Assembly: GCA_963921195.1 (NCBI GenBank)
Contig: OY992539.1
Span: 96,604,964 to 96,668,963, forward strand
Reading direction: 5' to 3'
Length of the DNA stretch: 64,000 nucleotides
From: Pegoplata infirma
Taxonomy: Eukaryota > Arthropoda > Insecta > Diptera > Anthomyiidae
The position numbers were made by a program, and so were the translations under genes. The notes under the pieces were generated by a model. The model did no database searches. It saw only the letters and a program-made list of their open reading frames with translations, and was not told the DNA's origin. Position 1 is the stretch's first letter. Every line of letters begins with the position of its first letter. This document shows, piece by piece, positions 33,958 through 45,590 of this stretch.

Positions 33958-34118
33958 GATTTTCAACTTCTTCTGAGATAAGAATGTTGCATTTGCATAG
34001 CAAAAAACCCTGCAAAAAAGGAGGCTTTTCTAAGGTTGGTTTAGTTCTCCAAGGGGGAACTTTTTTCACCTTGGTCCGATTTTGGTCACACACGGAATGA
34101 CAAAGTGAGTATACCGTG
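33958..34118 (+). repeat. R1 fragment
   Basis: AAGAATGTTGCATTTG, TAAGGTTGGTTTAGTTCTCC, GGGGGAACTTTTTT and TTGGTCCGATTTTGG, then directly ACACGGAATGACAAAGTGAG: an internally deleted R1. Confidence 0.6.
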
Positions 34119-35296
34119 GGTCATTTATGACCCCCTACCAGAAAGGGTTAACGATTTTTTTAAAGATAATATATTAATACTAAATAAAAGTTGAGGTACA
34201 AAACACAAAAGCCGTTTTATACTTGTTTATAGCACAAAATATAAGCTCTAAACTTCAAATTTTCTGCAGGGGTCTTCAAATTTTGAAAAAATGTGTTTTG
34301 AGAACGCCCCCAAAATCATACCATTTTTTTGGTATCAAGTTTGAACGGGTTAATGATACCGTAAAATCTTTAAATTTCATATTTAAGTATTTACGATCAA
34401 ATATTATACAAAAATTTTTGTTTAATTATTCTAATAAAAAAACTTATTTTTTTTTTTTTTTTAAAGTCCTTTTTTGCAAAAACCCCAATTTTGAGGCTCA
34501 AAGTGGAGACAGAAGATAAACTCCGATCGAAGTGATATTTTGCACGTGAGTTACCCTTAGGCGACCGACACTTTTGGCGGGTATTGGAATTTGATCAGAG
34601 AGAAAAGCCCAAAAACGAGCCACCCTAGTATACAATGTTTTTGACATGCTGAGTTTAAATATGATTTTTTTCTGGACTATCGCTATTAGTTTTCGAGATA
34701 TCATTCCTAAAATGAAAATGCTGTGTTTTTTGAACATTTCAAAAACTAATAGGCATTTTTCGAAAACTAATAGCGATAGGCCGGTTCAAAGATTATATTT
34801 ATACTCTTCACATCAAAAACATAAAGAAAAGTGAATTTTAGTTCCAGGGTTTAAAAAACTAAAAAAAAAAATATTTTTTCCCCAAGGGATAGAACATCGC
34901 TTTTTTTCTTACGTGTCAATGTGTTTCTATTAATGTTTAAATATCCATCTTGAAAATTTAAACAACATATATTTTTCAAAAATTAAATATATAGATTTTT
35001 GAGATATAGCCTTCATTCATTTCATTACATATTATTTGAAATCTGAATGAGACATTGGTTACTTTTTGAGATAACGTCATTTATGTCAGAACACTTTTGT
35101 CAAATATATACGATTTTCCCAATTTTCAAGACACCAAATCTCGGGAAGAATATCAACCAAAAGTCCAAAATTTTGAAACCATAATTTTTTTGTAAGGGCC
35201 AAACTATATTCCAAGTTTCATACAATTCGAAAGGGGTAATGTCGAAAATTTTACGTTTTTCTGTTGAAATTGATATGCTTTCACTCTATAGTAACC
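34119..35296. other. No gene; small foldback inside
   Basis: CTATCGCTATTAGTTTTCGA (34676) and CGAAAACTAATAGCGATAG (34760) form an inverted pair. The palindrome GGGTCATTTATGACCC sits near 34121. Otherwise AT-rich DNA with no recognisable coding or RNA feature. Confidence 0.4.
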
Positions 35297-35794
35297 CGCT
35301 GTCTACACCTGGGAGAAATACTGAGATATTTGTATCAAGAAACGTCAAAATCAATCGCAAAGAAATTTTTCTCAGGTGTGGACTAAATATTAGTCTCAGT
35401 ATTTGATCTCATCAGATAGTTGTTATGAGATATCTCATAACAACAATCTGATGAGATTGGATGAGATCAAGTGTCAAATTCACTTATATTTGTATGTTTA
35501 CAATTGTTTTTTGGAGCAAATGGCGTCGAAAAAAGGAAAAATAAAATAAATCATTAAAAAATAAGTGTATAAACAAATGTATGAACTTCAATTATAGATT
35601 GAACATATATTTATGATGAATAACATATATAGTTGTTCCACGGCTGATTGTAAATTATGAAATTTCACAAGAGCATTTGCAGCTCGTTTTCCACACCACT
35701 AGATATTGAGATAAATGCTGAAATTTCCCTACTGTTTCTCTGCCGACGTTATCTCTGCTTTCTTGAAAAAATTCTCCCACGTGTAGATGGTGCG
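35297..35794. mobile_element. TIR element with GTCTACAC/TGGGAG ends and ATCTCATC words
   Basis: CGCTGTCTACACCTGGGAGA and its imperfect complement at 35770-35794. Words GAGATA, CTCAG and ATCTCAT recur, and 35405-35460 is a near-perfect palindrome centred on GAGATATCTC. The target duplication is not resolved. Confidence 0.5.
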
Positions 35795-35799
35795 TTAGT

Positions 35800-36630
35800 T
35801 ATACGTTCTAAATCAAATCAAAGATTTTAACAATCCATAAAGTGATTAGGTTTCAATTTACTGTGACATTTTAATATAAAAAATTATAAACTCTTTGAAA
35901 TGTAAACAACTTAAGCAAAATTTACATATTTAAGATCACATGAAATCACATTTTTATTTTATTTTTTAAATAACATTCATGATGTTGTACATAAATAAGG
36001 AACTACCTACTACTAAAACTGTTTTTAAAAACCTCCAAAAAAAATACTTCACAAATTGTCCATATGGAACTTTTGTCCACTAAATAAAAAAAATCATGTT
36101 ATTGTTAATGCATTTACTATATTTTTGTATTGTATATGCATTTTTTTTTGTTTTGGTGAACTTGTGACTTTCACTGACAAAATGAAATTGAAAGTTCTGC
36201 ATTGAAAAGCGTGCGAACTCTTTTTCAATTCCAACTCATGGCAAGTTCAGACATACTTACTGTTACACCATATATGTACTTTTGCTCCTACTTCTTCATC
36301 TTTGTCTTCTTCTTCGTCATTGGACAATGGTCACTGACTTAAGAAATGCGAAAACGACGAAGAAGAAGAAAACAAAATTATGTGCCTAAATAATGTGAAT
36401 TTATGCAATGACATACATTTTTGAATTGTAATGCTTGTTTGTTGTTTTTGGTTAGGAAAAAAAAACAAACGAGGGTTTTTTATTAAGTTTAGGAAATAAA
36501 CTGAAATTTTACTGTAATTTTACTAACTCTGTTGAATTTAAAAATAATTTTTTGTGCAGATTTCATCAGATTAGTATTCCAATTTTACAGAAATACTTCT
36601 TTTAACCATTTTTTTTTTTATTTTTTATTG
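35800..36630. other. Intergenic DNA, no gene seen
   Basis: Non-repetitive, AT-rich. A purine-rich GAAGAAGAAGAA tract near 36358-36370 and a TTCTTCTTCTTCG tract near 36308-36320 form a weak inverted pair. Confidence 0.4.
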
Positions 36631-36677
36631 TGGGCTGCATAGTGTCTTCCTCAGACGGACTGACTGATCAATAATAT
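36630..36677 (+). repeat. R1 tail fragment
   Basis: CAGACGGACTGACTGATCAATA directly before FB6 repeats the situation at 1740-1777, where FB1 follows GATCACTGATCAATA. Confidence 0.5.
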
Positions 36678-36930
36678 ATATGGGGCATTCCATGTCAAAT
36701 TCGACACTTTGAAAAACTATTTTTTTAGATTTTGTTTGTTCATTTACTCAAAATTCTTTTCACAAACTTCTTCAAAAATGGTACAAATTCCAGTTTATCT
36801 TTTCTCATTATTGAAAATGTATGACTTTGTACTTCAAAGTATCATCAAATATGGTAAAATTAAGCGGTTTTATCATGACATCGCTTTATATTTAGTTTTT
36901 TCTACTGTAACTCAATAATTCTGAAGTTTA

Positions 36931-39665
36931 CACTGAAAATATGACATAACTAAAATTAAGGAAAAAATGTCTTTGAAAATTTATCATGAATTTTCCTAAA
37001 ATTTAGTTAAATTTAACTAAAAAATGAGAAATTTTCTTAACTATAATGAAAAAAGTTTAGTTCATTTACTTATAATTACACTCAAAATAATTACTCTGTT
37101 AAATACTCTGCAAAATGACTGTAATCTCAATTCGACAGATATTTGACAAAGTTATCTGCCGAAATACAGATTTTAAGAAAAAACTTTGTATTTTCTTGTG
37201 ACCGAAAAATAAAATGTTATCTCTAATTTTACTTTTAACTTGTAATCTCTATTTTACAAATAATAATTACGTGTTTTTTTTTGTTAAAATACAGATTAAA
37301 AAAAATAATACTTCATTTTTTCTCGTAACCAAAATACAAAATTTCATCTGTAATTTTACTCATTGCTCTGTAATACAGTTTTCAAATAAAAATCTCGTCA
37401 CAAAACTTCCAAATATTGAAACCCCTCTTTAAAAAGCGTATTAAGTTACAATAAAAGCTGGTAAATTTTACGAGGATGTCGTGTAAAATTGGAGGTATTC
37501 GTATAAAACTCATAATTTTCACAAAAACAAAATTTACATTTTAGAGGCATTAAAGCGGGCAAATTTACACGATAATATTTCCCAATTGTCAACACTACTT
37601 GCACATTAAGGAAGGATAAATTGATCAGAAATAAAATAGTGACTGTCGTGTTAAAGCCATATCAAGCACATTAAAGAAATATATATGTAAGAAAGTCACG
37701 GCATTCATTAAAGAAATATATAAGAAAGTCAAGGCATTCTTAAAAGATTTCCTTCCTTTTAATTTTATAAAAGTGTTTATTAGAATGATCCCGTTCAATT
37801 GTGGGACTGAAAATAAGAAGTTTATGAAAAATAATCCGTGAGAACATCTAGCGAGTTTTAATTTCTACAAAGTTAAACATTCGCGTGCGAAACTTTTAAG
37901 CGGGCACATTTAAATGATGGCAATCGCCTTTTTTGTGTCAAGTTATTACCTATCCATGCTTCTTGCACATTACAGTCGAAGAAAATTAATAAAAATGCTT
38001 ATAGTTGCCACTTAAAAATTGAACTTAAATAAGAAATTAAAATATAACGTTTCCCGTTCGCACCATTAAAGTGGGAAACGCATTTAATCAGGCTTATTTA
38101 AATCATGAAAGTACTAATAGGAAACACAACTAAAAATAGCCCCTGCTCAAATCGTCATTTATTAATTTATAAAAACCTCGGTAAACATCTACTGCTTAAA
38201 TGCGTCACTAAATATGTGAGCTTTAATAATTTAAAATATTTGTAACCCGCAAAGAATAATTTTATTGGGTTGTCAGACTGTTAATGTTTTTAAAGCAAGG
38301 AAGTTCTGGAGTTCATTTTGTTCCCAATTATTTCATGTGTTCCAGTTTAAAATCAAATAAATTTAACGAAAACTTTGTAAATTTTCAGAAGTTTTTGAAA
38401 AACATCTGATCACATACCAACATTTTACAGATATTTCTGTAAATTTACAGTTTTTTTTTACGAAATAATTTTACAAAGTATTAACAGATATATGTAAAAT
38501 TACAGAGTATTTCTCCGTAAAATTGTGATCCCATTTAACTAATATTTTACTAGAAACTATGTAATTTTACAGTTTTTTTCTGTCCCAACCATTTTACAGA
38601 GCTTTCTTCGTAAAATAACAAAAAATCTTGCTGGTTGGAAATCTATGGTATTTTCTGCTGGCTCAGCAGAGTATCTCTGTAATTTAACAGAGTGATTATT
38701 TTGAGTGTAGTTCATAGTTTTCTTTAAATGGATTTTTTAAATATTAGGAAAAAAAATTATTACTGCCAAAGAAATTTTCCACAAATCTACGAAACGTATC
38801 TTTATTTTTAAGACATATTTCTTAAAAAACAATTTAGTTCAAATTTAGTTAAAATTTACTAAAAAAACATCATCGTATTTCTCTTCTTTGAATTGAGGAA
38901 GTGTACTTCTTAGAACTTAGTTAATGACTTCTGAGAATTTAGTAAATAACTTCTTAGAATTTAGTAAAAAATTCAAAATGGCGATATCTCGAAAACTAAG
39001 CGAGATAGAGTGAAAAGGATGAAATTTTCAAAAGAAAGACTATAAAGAAAAATATGGAATAGCCTAGGTCTGCAAATCTGTCAGGGGCTCAAGACCCTAA
39101 TTTTAGATCTAAAATTTGAAATTCCCGAGATTTTATATATGCACATATCTCGGTAAATATTGCCAACACGAGAAAAAGTCCAAGGGAATTTTTGTAGCTC
39201 TTGACTCGTAAAACACTTCCGCAAAATACCTGAAAGCCCTCCGATTAACAGTGAGTTATACAGTTTTTAAGATTCTCAAGACCCTATCAAAAACCTTATT
39301 ACCGTATCTCAAAAACTAAGCAAGATAGAGCGAAACGGTCACAAGTTTTGGTTCAAAATCTATGGGGACTCTTAAAGGACCCAACGGGGTCTAGAGTTAA
39401 CAGGGGCTGGACCCATGGGGTCCGAACCAATGGGTCCAGGGTCTAGACCCAATCTAGTTTTAAAATGTGAATGAACTAAAGTGCAATATAATTTTGCCCA
39501 TTTTCTAGTTAAAATTGGCCTAAAATTAATTAACTTTGTTTTCCTTATTTTTGGGAAAATTATGAACTAAAACCAAGAAAAAAAAATCTTTGGGGCCAAA
39601 TCATTCCCTCTTTTTCTTAAAATTGAGATAATTTTCCCAAATTTTAGTTCACTTTTTTTTGAGTG
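36931..39665 (-). mobile_element. Family C element, copy 1, split by B
   Basis: TA flanks (36929-36930, 39666-39667), ends CACTGAAAATATGAC and TTTTTTTTGAGTG. Removing B leaves 1105 bp, against 1100 bp for C2. Landmarks in both are ATGGCGATATCTCGAAAAC, CATATCTCGGTAAATATTGC and GACCCATGGGGTCCGAACC. Non-coding. Confidence 0.85.
37080..38707 (+). mobile_element. TA-flanked word element, family B
   Basis: CACTCAAAATAATTACTCTG and its complement (one mismatch) with TA on both sides. Outer 300 bp on each side repeat CTGTAATTTTAC and TCTGTAAAATTACAG words; the middle (37600-38280) is less repetitive. C2 shows the empty site. 1628 bp, non-coding. Confidence 0.85.
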
Positions 39666-39929
39666 TACGAGACACAGCTAAGTATAAAATTATGTAGATG
39701 CTTTCGATTGTTTTTGAAAAAATTCAGAACTGGTTCTAAGCTTTTCAAATTTTGGATAATAATTTATTTTTTAAAATCACTTCAGTTTTAATGTTTTTTT
39801 AATGAAGTTTTATTAAATTCTCTTCGAAATTTTAATTTTTCAGAGAGCAGTACTTTTCGTTTTCGGGAAAACTAACTTCGAAGCTTTAACTCATTTTTTC
39901 GAAAACAAAAAATAACTGCTCTCTGAAAT

Positions 39930-40125
39930 TGATCGACTCAGAATCACCTTCAGAGACGATCCGTCTATGAATCTGTCCGTCCGCCTGTCCATGTAAGCGT
40001 TGTGAGCACGATACAGTTCGCAATTATCAATCGATTTGTATGAGTTTTGAAACTTAAGCTTCCTTAGGCCCAAGGATGCAGCCTATTGAAATTGGAAAAA
40101 ATCGGTCCATATTTAGACCTAGCAC
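39930..40125 (-). repeat. R3 fragment, inverted
   Basis: Reads in reverse the R3 blocks of 54361-54560: CCGTCCGCCTGTCCATG, ACGATACAGTTCGCAATT, AAACTTAAGC, GGCCCAAGGATG and ATCGGTCCATATTTAGACC. Confidence 0.7.
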
Positions 40126-40309
40126 TCAAGGTTAGGTTAGGTTGTAAGCTCATACAAACGTCCCTTTATAATTTGGATCAAATGACTCCAATAACCGTAT
40201 TAAGTATAATATGTATTCTTTCGAAACTTGGTAAATATATTTTGTATTCACAAATACTCATTCTAAATTTTAAAGGAATCGGACCAGTTCTTCTTGTATT
40301 TCCATTTGG

Positions 40310-41035
40310 ACCATTTTTGAACTTACAAGGAATTTCTTTAAGAGGGCACCCACGGATTGTCCTGAAACTTGCATATGGGAATAAGGGGGAAAAAAGATTT
40401 TAAGCTGCCCAATCTCAAAATTTAAAAAAGGATTGTCCTGAAATTTGCATATGGTAATAAGGGGGAAAAAAGATTTTAAGCTGCCCAATCTCAAATTTAA
40501 AAAGGGTTGCCACCTTATGAAAAAAGTGGTATTTCGGGGAAATCCTAATAAAAGCTGAACTAGCAGGAATTTCGCCAACCGAAATAATACGAATCAGCTT
40601 AATTTTAATAGAGATTATTATATATGATTTTGGCGGTCGTAAGTATTTACATCTCCTAATAAACTACCCCTACAATTTGACCTTATCGAGAATAGGAACT
40701 TAACGAAGTCGATATCGACCGATAGGCCATTGGAGAGGCCTCCAAAAAACCTTTCGACATGTATAAAATGTTTAAATAGTTTCTTCTAAAGAAATGTGAA
40801 AAATCTTCAGAAAACTAAAAAACGGTTTACCCCTCCCTTTTGACCCGCTAAATGTGAGATTGGAAAACTAAAAAAACGGTTTACCCCTCTCTTTTGACCC
40901 GCTAAATGTGAGATTGGGCAGCTAAGAAAAAACAGTTAGCTCTTATTTTCCTCCCCTCTTGCCCATATGCAAGTTTCAGGACAATCGGTGGGTACCCTTT
41001 GAAAGACCTCCCTTGTTAAACATATATGCCCGCTA
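40310..41035. repeat. Foldback with internal tandem duplications
   Basis: ATTGTCCTGAAACTTGCATATGGG (40356) and its complement at 40973 mark inverted arms with GCTGCCCAATCTCA blocks. On the left a 76-bp unit is duplicated (40354, 40430); on the right a ~57-bp unit with GGTTTACCCCTC is duplicated (40806, 40863). The two duplications arose separately. Confidence 0.55.
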
Positions 41036-41089
41036 TTCAGTAAAATCGGTCTATTGGAAACAAAAATTTCACTGAAGTTTTTTCTGATT

Positions 41090-41560
41090 TTTTTAAAATG
41101 GAACTTTTGTATGGAAACTATCTTAGGGAGTGGTAACAGGAGGAAGGTTTGTTCTACAAAAATATTAAGGGGCTAAAATTAATAAGGTCGGACATACAAT
41201 TTACCCCCTGGAAGGCAAAATGGGAGCAGTAGGAGCTGATTTTATAAAACAAGTTTATAAAAAATTAAAAAATTTGTATGGGTGCCACCATAAGGATTGA
41301 AGATAGAGGCTATATATGTTTTGAGAAAATGTTGGGGTTAAAAAAATATTGGTGGTCGGTAATACATTTGACTCTATTACGGGCATCATTGGGACAATTA
41401 GAGCGATGGTAGCTAATTTCATTAAAAGTCCAGTTTATATGTGGCACCTTAAGAAGTGGAGATATGGAGTAGGTTTGCTCAGAAAAAATGTTGGGCGTAA
41501 AAATTAATGGGGTCGGTGTTACATTTCACCCATCTAGAAGTGACTCCAAAGCAATTTAGT
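41090..41560 (+). repeat. Fragment of FB4 core units
   Basis: Three diverged ~165-bp units, each with a GTATGGG or TATATGTGG start, AGAAAATGTTGGG, GGTCGGTNATACATTT and GAGCAGTAGGAGCTGATTTT blocks, as in 23640-24420. Confidence 0.6.
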
Positions 41561-41707
41561 ACTTACTGAATGGCTGAAAAATTTCCAAAAAATTCTTTCA
41601 CTGTTCAATGTGAACAACCCATCAAAATTTTCTGTTCCAAATAATCGGTTCCAAAACGCACCATATTACACTGCAACCGATTCTACTTCACATTCCTGAA
41701 TCAATAA

Positions 41708-44424
41708 CACTGTGCTACAGTGAAAAAATACTTCTAATGTGACATGGTATAGGTTGTTGGTTTTGTCGAGTAGATCACAAAAATGCCCATTTAACTTGCC
41801 AGACACCCTCAAATTTTAGAGTTATTGTCATAAAACGTTTTTTTGGGACTTTGCTCACTAAACCTTGTGTAATTCAGAAAATTTTCAACCGATTTTAAAT
41901 TTTTTAACTGTTTTGGATAGAAGAAGGATAGGGCTTTCCATGTGTGTTAGTTGGTCTACACATATAAGAAAGATAATTATTGATTTTTTCTATAATATCT
42001 AATTTTTTTGTTATTTTTTGAAAATTTTTCGAGTTCATCGATTTTTTTTTGCTTTAGTTCGTTCAACAACTTTTATATTTATAAACATATTTTTAAAGAA
42101 AATTTAGTTCTGAATTCGATGAGCCTTTTCCTGTAAAAATCAGATAAGAATTGACAGAGTTGTGATAGTTTTTCTAAAAAAGAAAATTAAGATTTTTCAG
42201 GATATCGCCGTTCAGACAACCCAGGCAAAAAAAAAATAAATTTATCATAAGAGGTCATGTACAATATTTTTAAAGGTTTTTGGCGCGCTGAATCCGAATC
42301 TGGCCTTTAAATTGCTCTATCTCTTCATGTTTTTGAGATATTTAACATAAACTGATATCACAAAATCCACCAGAAAACACACAAAAAATGCTATTTTCTG
42401 ACCTAAGGTCTTTCGATTTTCTTTATATTGACGGTATGCATTCTCAATGAAGCCAATAAAACATATCCATCTTCAGTTTTTTTAATTTTAAAAAAATCGC
42501 GATTTTTTCGCGAATTTAATTTTCTTCAAAAATTTAAAAAATCGAAAAAGTATGTTAATTTGAAAAGCCATATCTTCTAAAGTATCTATCGGATTTCTAC
42601 GATTCAAAAAGCATTTGATTCAAACGTTCGTCCTTTTTTATACCATTGGAATAAAAAAAAAGTTTTTCCAAAAAAAGTGCATTTTTGATGCAAATGCAAT
42701 TTTTGGATGCATTTTTCAAAACTTTCTCCCCCTTCAATTTTTTTGAAACCTGCATAATTCGAAAATATGGTATTCTTTACACAAAATTGAGTACCGTTTT
42801 TTTTGTGACAGCTTTTCAAAAAATTTTCGTGATTTTTTTAAAACTACTTATTTGATTTTTTCCATACAAAAAATCAATTTAATGTTTATTTTGCAATTTT
42901 ATCAAAAAAGTATGTAACTTTAAAAAGCCATTTCTTCGAAAGTATTAATCGGATTTCTACGACTCAAAGAGCATTCGATTCAACTGATTATCCGTTTTTA
43001 TACCAATGCACTAACAAAAAATATTTTTTAAAAAAAATGCATTTTTGATGCAAATGCAATTTTTGGATGCATTTTTTAAAACTTTCTCCCCCTTCAATTT
43101 GTTTGAAACCTGCATAAATCGAAAATATAACATTTTTTACATAAAATTGGGTACATTTTTTTTTTGTGACGGCGTTTCACAAAATTTTCGTGATTTTTTA
43201 AAAAAATGCTTTTGTAGTTTTTCCTTAGACTAAAATTTTTTTTTGTTATTTTATGAACTTTATGAAAAAATTGTATGGAAAAACCAATAAGGTATTTTTA
43301 AAAAAATTACAAAATTTTTACGAAACTCCGTCACAAAAAAAGCGGTACGCAATTTTGTGTAAAAAATGCCATATTTTCGATTTATGTAGGTTTAAAAAAA
43401 ATTTGAAGGGGGAGAAAGTTTAAAAAAATGCATCCAAAAAATGCATTTGCATCAAAAATGCACTTTTTTTAAAAATATTTTTTTTTATTACATTAATAAA
43501 AAGTAAGACTATCGTCTGAATCGAATGCTTTTTGAATTGAAGAAATCCGATAGATACTTCCGAAGATATGGCTATTCAAAGTAGCATACTTTTTTGATTT
43601 TTTAAATTTTTGAAGAAAATTAAATTCGCGAAAAAATCGCGATTTTTTTTAAATATAAAAAACTGAAAATGGATATGTTTAATTGGCTCTATAGAGCACA
43701 TGTGTACAAAAAATTAGATAAATTTGAAGACCCTCGGTCAGATTTTATAAAATCTTTGCTGGATTTCATGATATATCAATAACTAAATAAGATAGCGCAA
43801 TTTCAAGGTCAAATTGGAATTCATGGGGCCAAAAACCTTTAAAATAATAATAATACGAATCCTCTCAGTATGTTCGTTTATTTTTTTATTTTTTTTTCCT
43901 GGGTTGTCCGAAATACAACTTAATGCAAAATCTTAATTTTATTTTTTAGAAAAATTATCACAACTCTGTCAATTGTTATTCGATTTTTTCGGCATAAAGC
44001 TCATCGTATTCACAATTAAATTTTCTTTAAGAACAAGTTTATAAATATAAATATTGTTGAACGAACTATAGCAGAAAAAAATCGATAAACTCAAAAATTT
44101 TTCAAACGATAACAAAAAAATTAGATATTGTTGAAAAAATCAATACATATCTTTCTTAAATGAATAGACCTATTCACACACATAAAAATCCCTATATTTC
44201 TTCTATCCAAAACAGTTAAAAAATTGAAAATCGGTGGAAAACTTTTTAAGTTACACGTGGTTTAGTGAGAAAAGCCCCAAAAAAACGTTTTTGACAATAA
44301 CTTTAAAATTTGAGGGTGTCTGGCAAGTTTGATGGGCATCATTGTGATCTTTTCGACGAGACCTACAACCTTAACTACCTCATTTCAAAAGTATATTCGA
44401 TTTTGTGTTTTTTGTAGCACAGTG
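41708..44424. mobile_element. 2.7-kb palindrome M
   Basis: Ends CACTGTGCTACA and GTAGCACAGTG. Arms 41708-42600 and 43500-44424 match along their length: GCCAGACACCCTCAAATTTT, AACAGTTTTGGATAGAAG-like, GGGTTGTC and AAATCGCGATTTTTTCGCGAA. The centre has two direct ~360-bp units (42560, 42920) and one inverted (43240-43590), so it is a palindrome with a partial internal duplication. Non-coding. Confidence 0.75.
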
Positions 44425-44639
44425 TAATTTTTGTTAGAAATTGTCCCAAAACCATTGTTTTTTAGAGCAAGTAGTTTTTTTGAAAAAAAAATTTACATAG
44501 TAAATTTTGTTGTGATTATCATAAAATATATTCAAGAACCTATTGTAATAGGAATCTGTTCTAAAAATTTTTCCTGGGAATGTATGATTATAATAATTTC
44601 CTTTTTACTTTACTCTTTAGCTTATAAAAATTCTCAAAC

Positions 44640-45590
44640 ATCCTTCGTAGATAGTTAGTTACCAGACCATACACACATACAACACTTTAGTCTGTGCGCA
44701 AAAGGACTGTATTTAAGAGCAACAAGCACCCGCTTTTAGTCGATGCTTGCTAGCGCGGTCTGATGAATAGAGACACTTGACAGCCTTGACTTTTTTTTTT
44801 TGTTATTTTGTGTAAATGTCATTTCTTTTTCTGATAACCTATGGTGTCTTAACGTACAGATATTTTTTTAATATTTTAATTGCTGCATGATATGCATAAA
44901 CTCAAAAGTAACAAAACAAAACTTTCGATTTCTTTAGCAAACTCAAAAAAAAAGTAGTTTTGATTTCTTGGAAACAAAATCTTGTAATTTCTTTAATATT
45001 TCAAATCATTAACTGGCCAATACATATTTCAAAATATATATATTTTTTTAAAATTTTTTAAAGTGTGAAAATAATAAAATTTACACTTTTACTATAATAA
45101 ACAACCAGCCAACGATTAGATTATAAGAAAAATTACTTTAATAGTTGTAAAATATGAGAAAACATTAAAATGGATATATTTTTTATTGATGCCTTTAGTG
45201 ATAAGATTTATTAAAGTAAATTTATTACAAAATGATTATGTTTGATGCAAGGAAACATTATTTTTAGAGCTACTGTAATTTTGGTTATGTTTTAGGACAC
45301 AAGGGACAAAGAAGTGGTTGCCTTTTAAAGTGGTCCGAAATAAGACTCTTTAAAAGGACTGTTGTTAGATTATCTTCGTTTCGGGGATTTTCCAATTTCT
45401 CCCATCAATAAATATTCATATTCTTAATTATCTCAACTTATTGTTAGTGAGAAAGTAAATATGATTTCGAAGTCTCACCAGTATTACACCAAACATAATT
45501 TTAAAGTAAGTTGGTTGGTTACTGCATGTTTTGCCATTGGCAAATGTTAAGAAAAAATTATTTTGCCAATAGAATAATATAATTAATTTT
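44640..45590. other. Intergenic DNA, no gene seen
   Basis: Mostly non-repetitive. No splice cassette, RNA gene or element ends recognised. Confidence 0.4.

Larger units (their letters stand above)
36678..39928 (+). mobile_element. Foldback FB6, split by C1 (left arm and centre only)
   Basis: 36678-36930 begins ATATGGGGCATTCCATG and ends CTCAATAATTCTGAAGTT. It resumes at 39668 and reaches a centre with TTTCAGAGAGCAG (39838) and CTGCTCTCTGAAA (39916). FB3 has the same order (CTACAGTAACTCAACGATTC, then TTCAGAGAGCA). The right arm is cut off by an inverted R3 fragment. Confidence 0.65.

Noticed and set aside
40131..40147. GGTTAGGTTAGGTTG as a telomere-like repeat
   Set aside because: Only two to three units, at the border of an R3 fragment; such short runs are common in dispersed insect repeats.
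40354..40503. Transposase or gene fragment in the 40086-40578 frames
   Set aside because: Both strands are open because of a 76-bp tandem duplication within a foldback; no motif seen.
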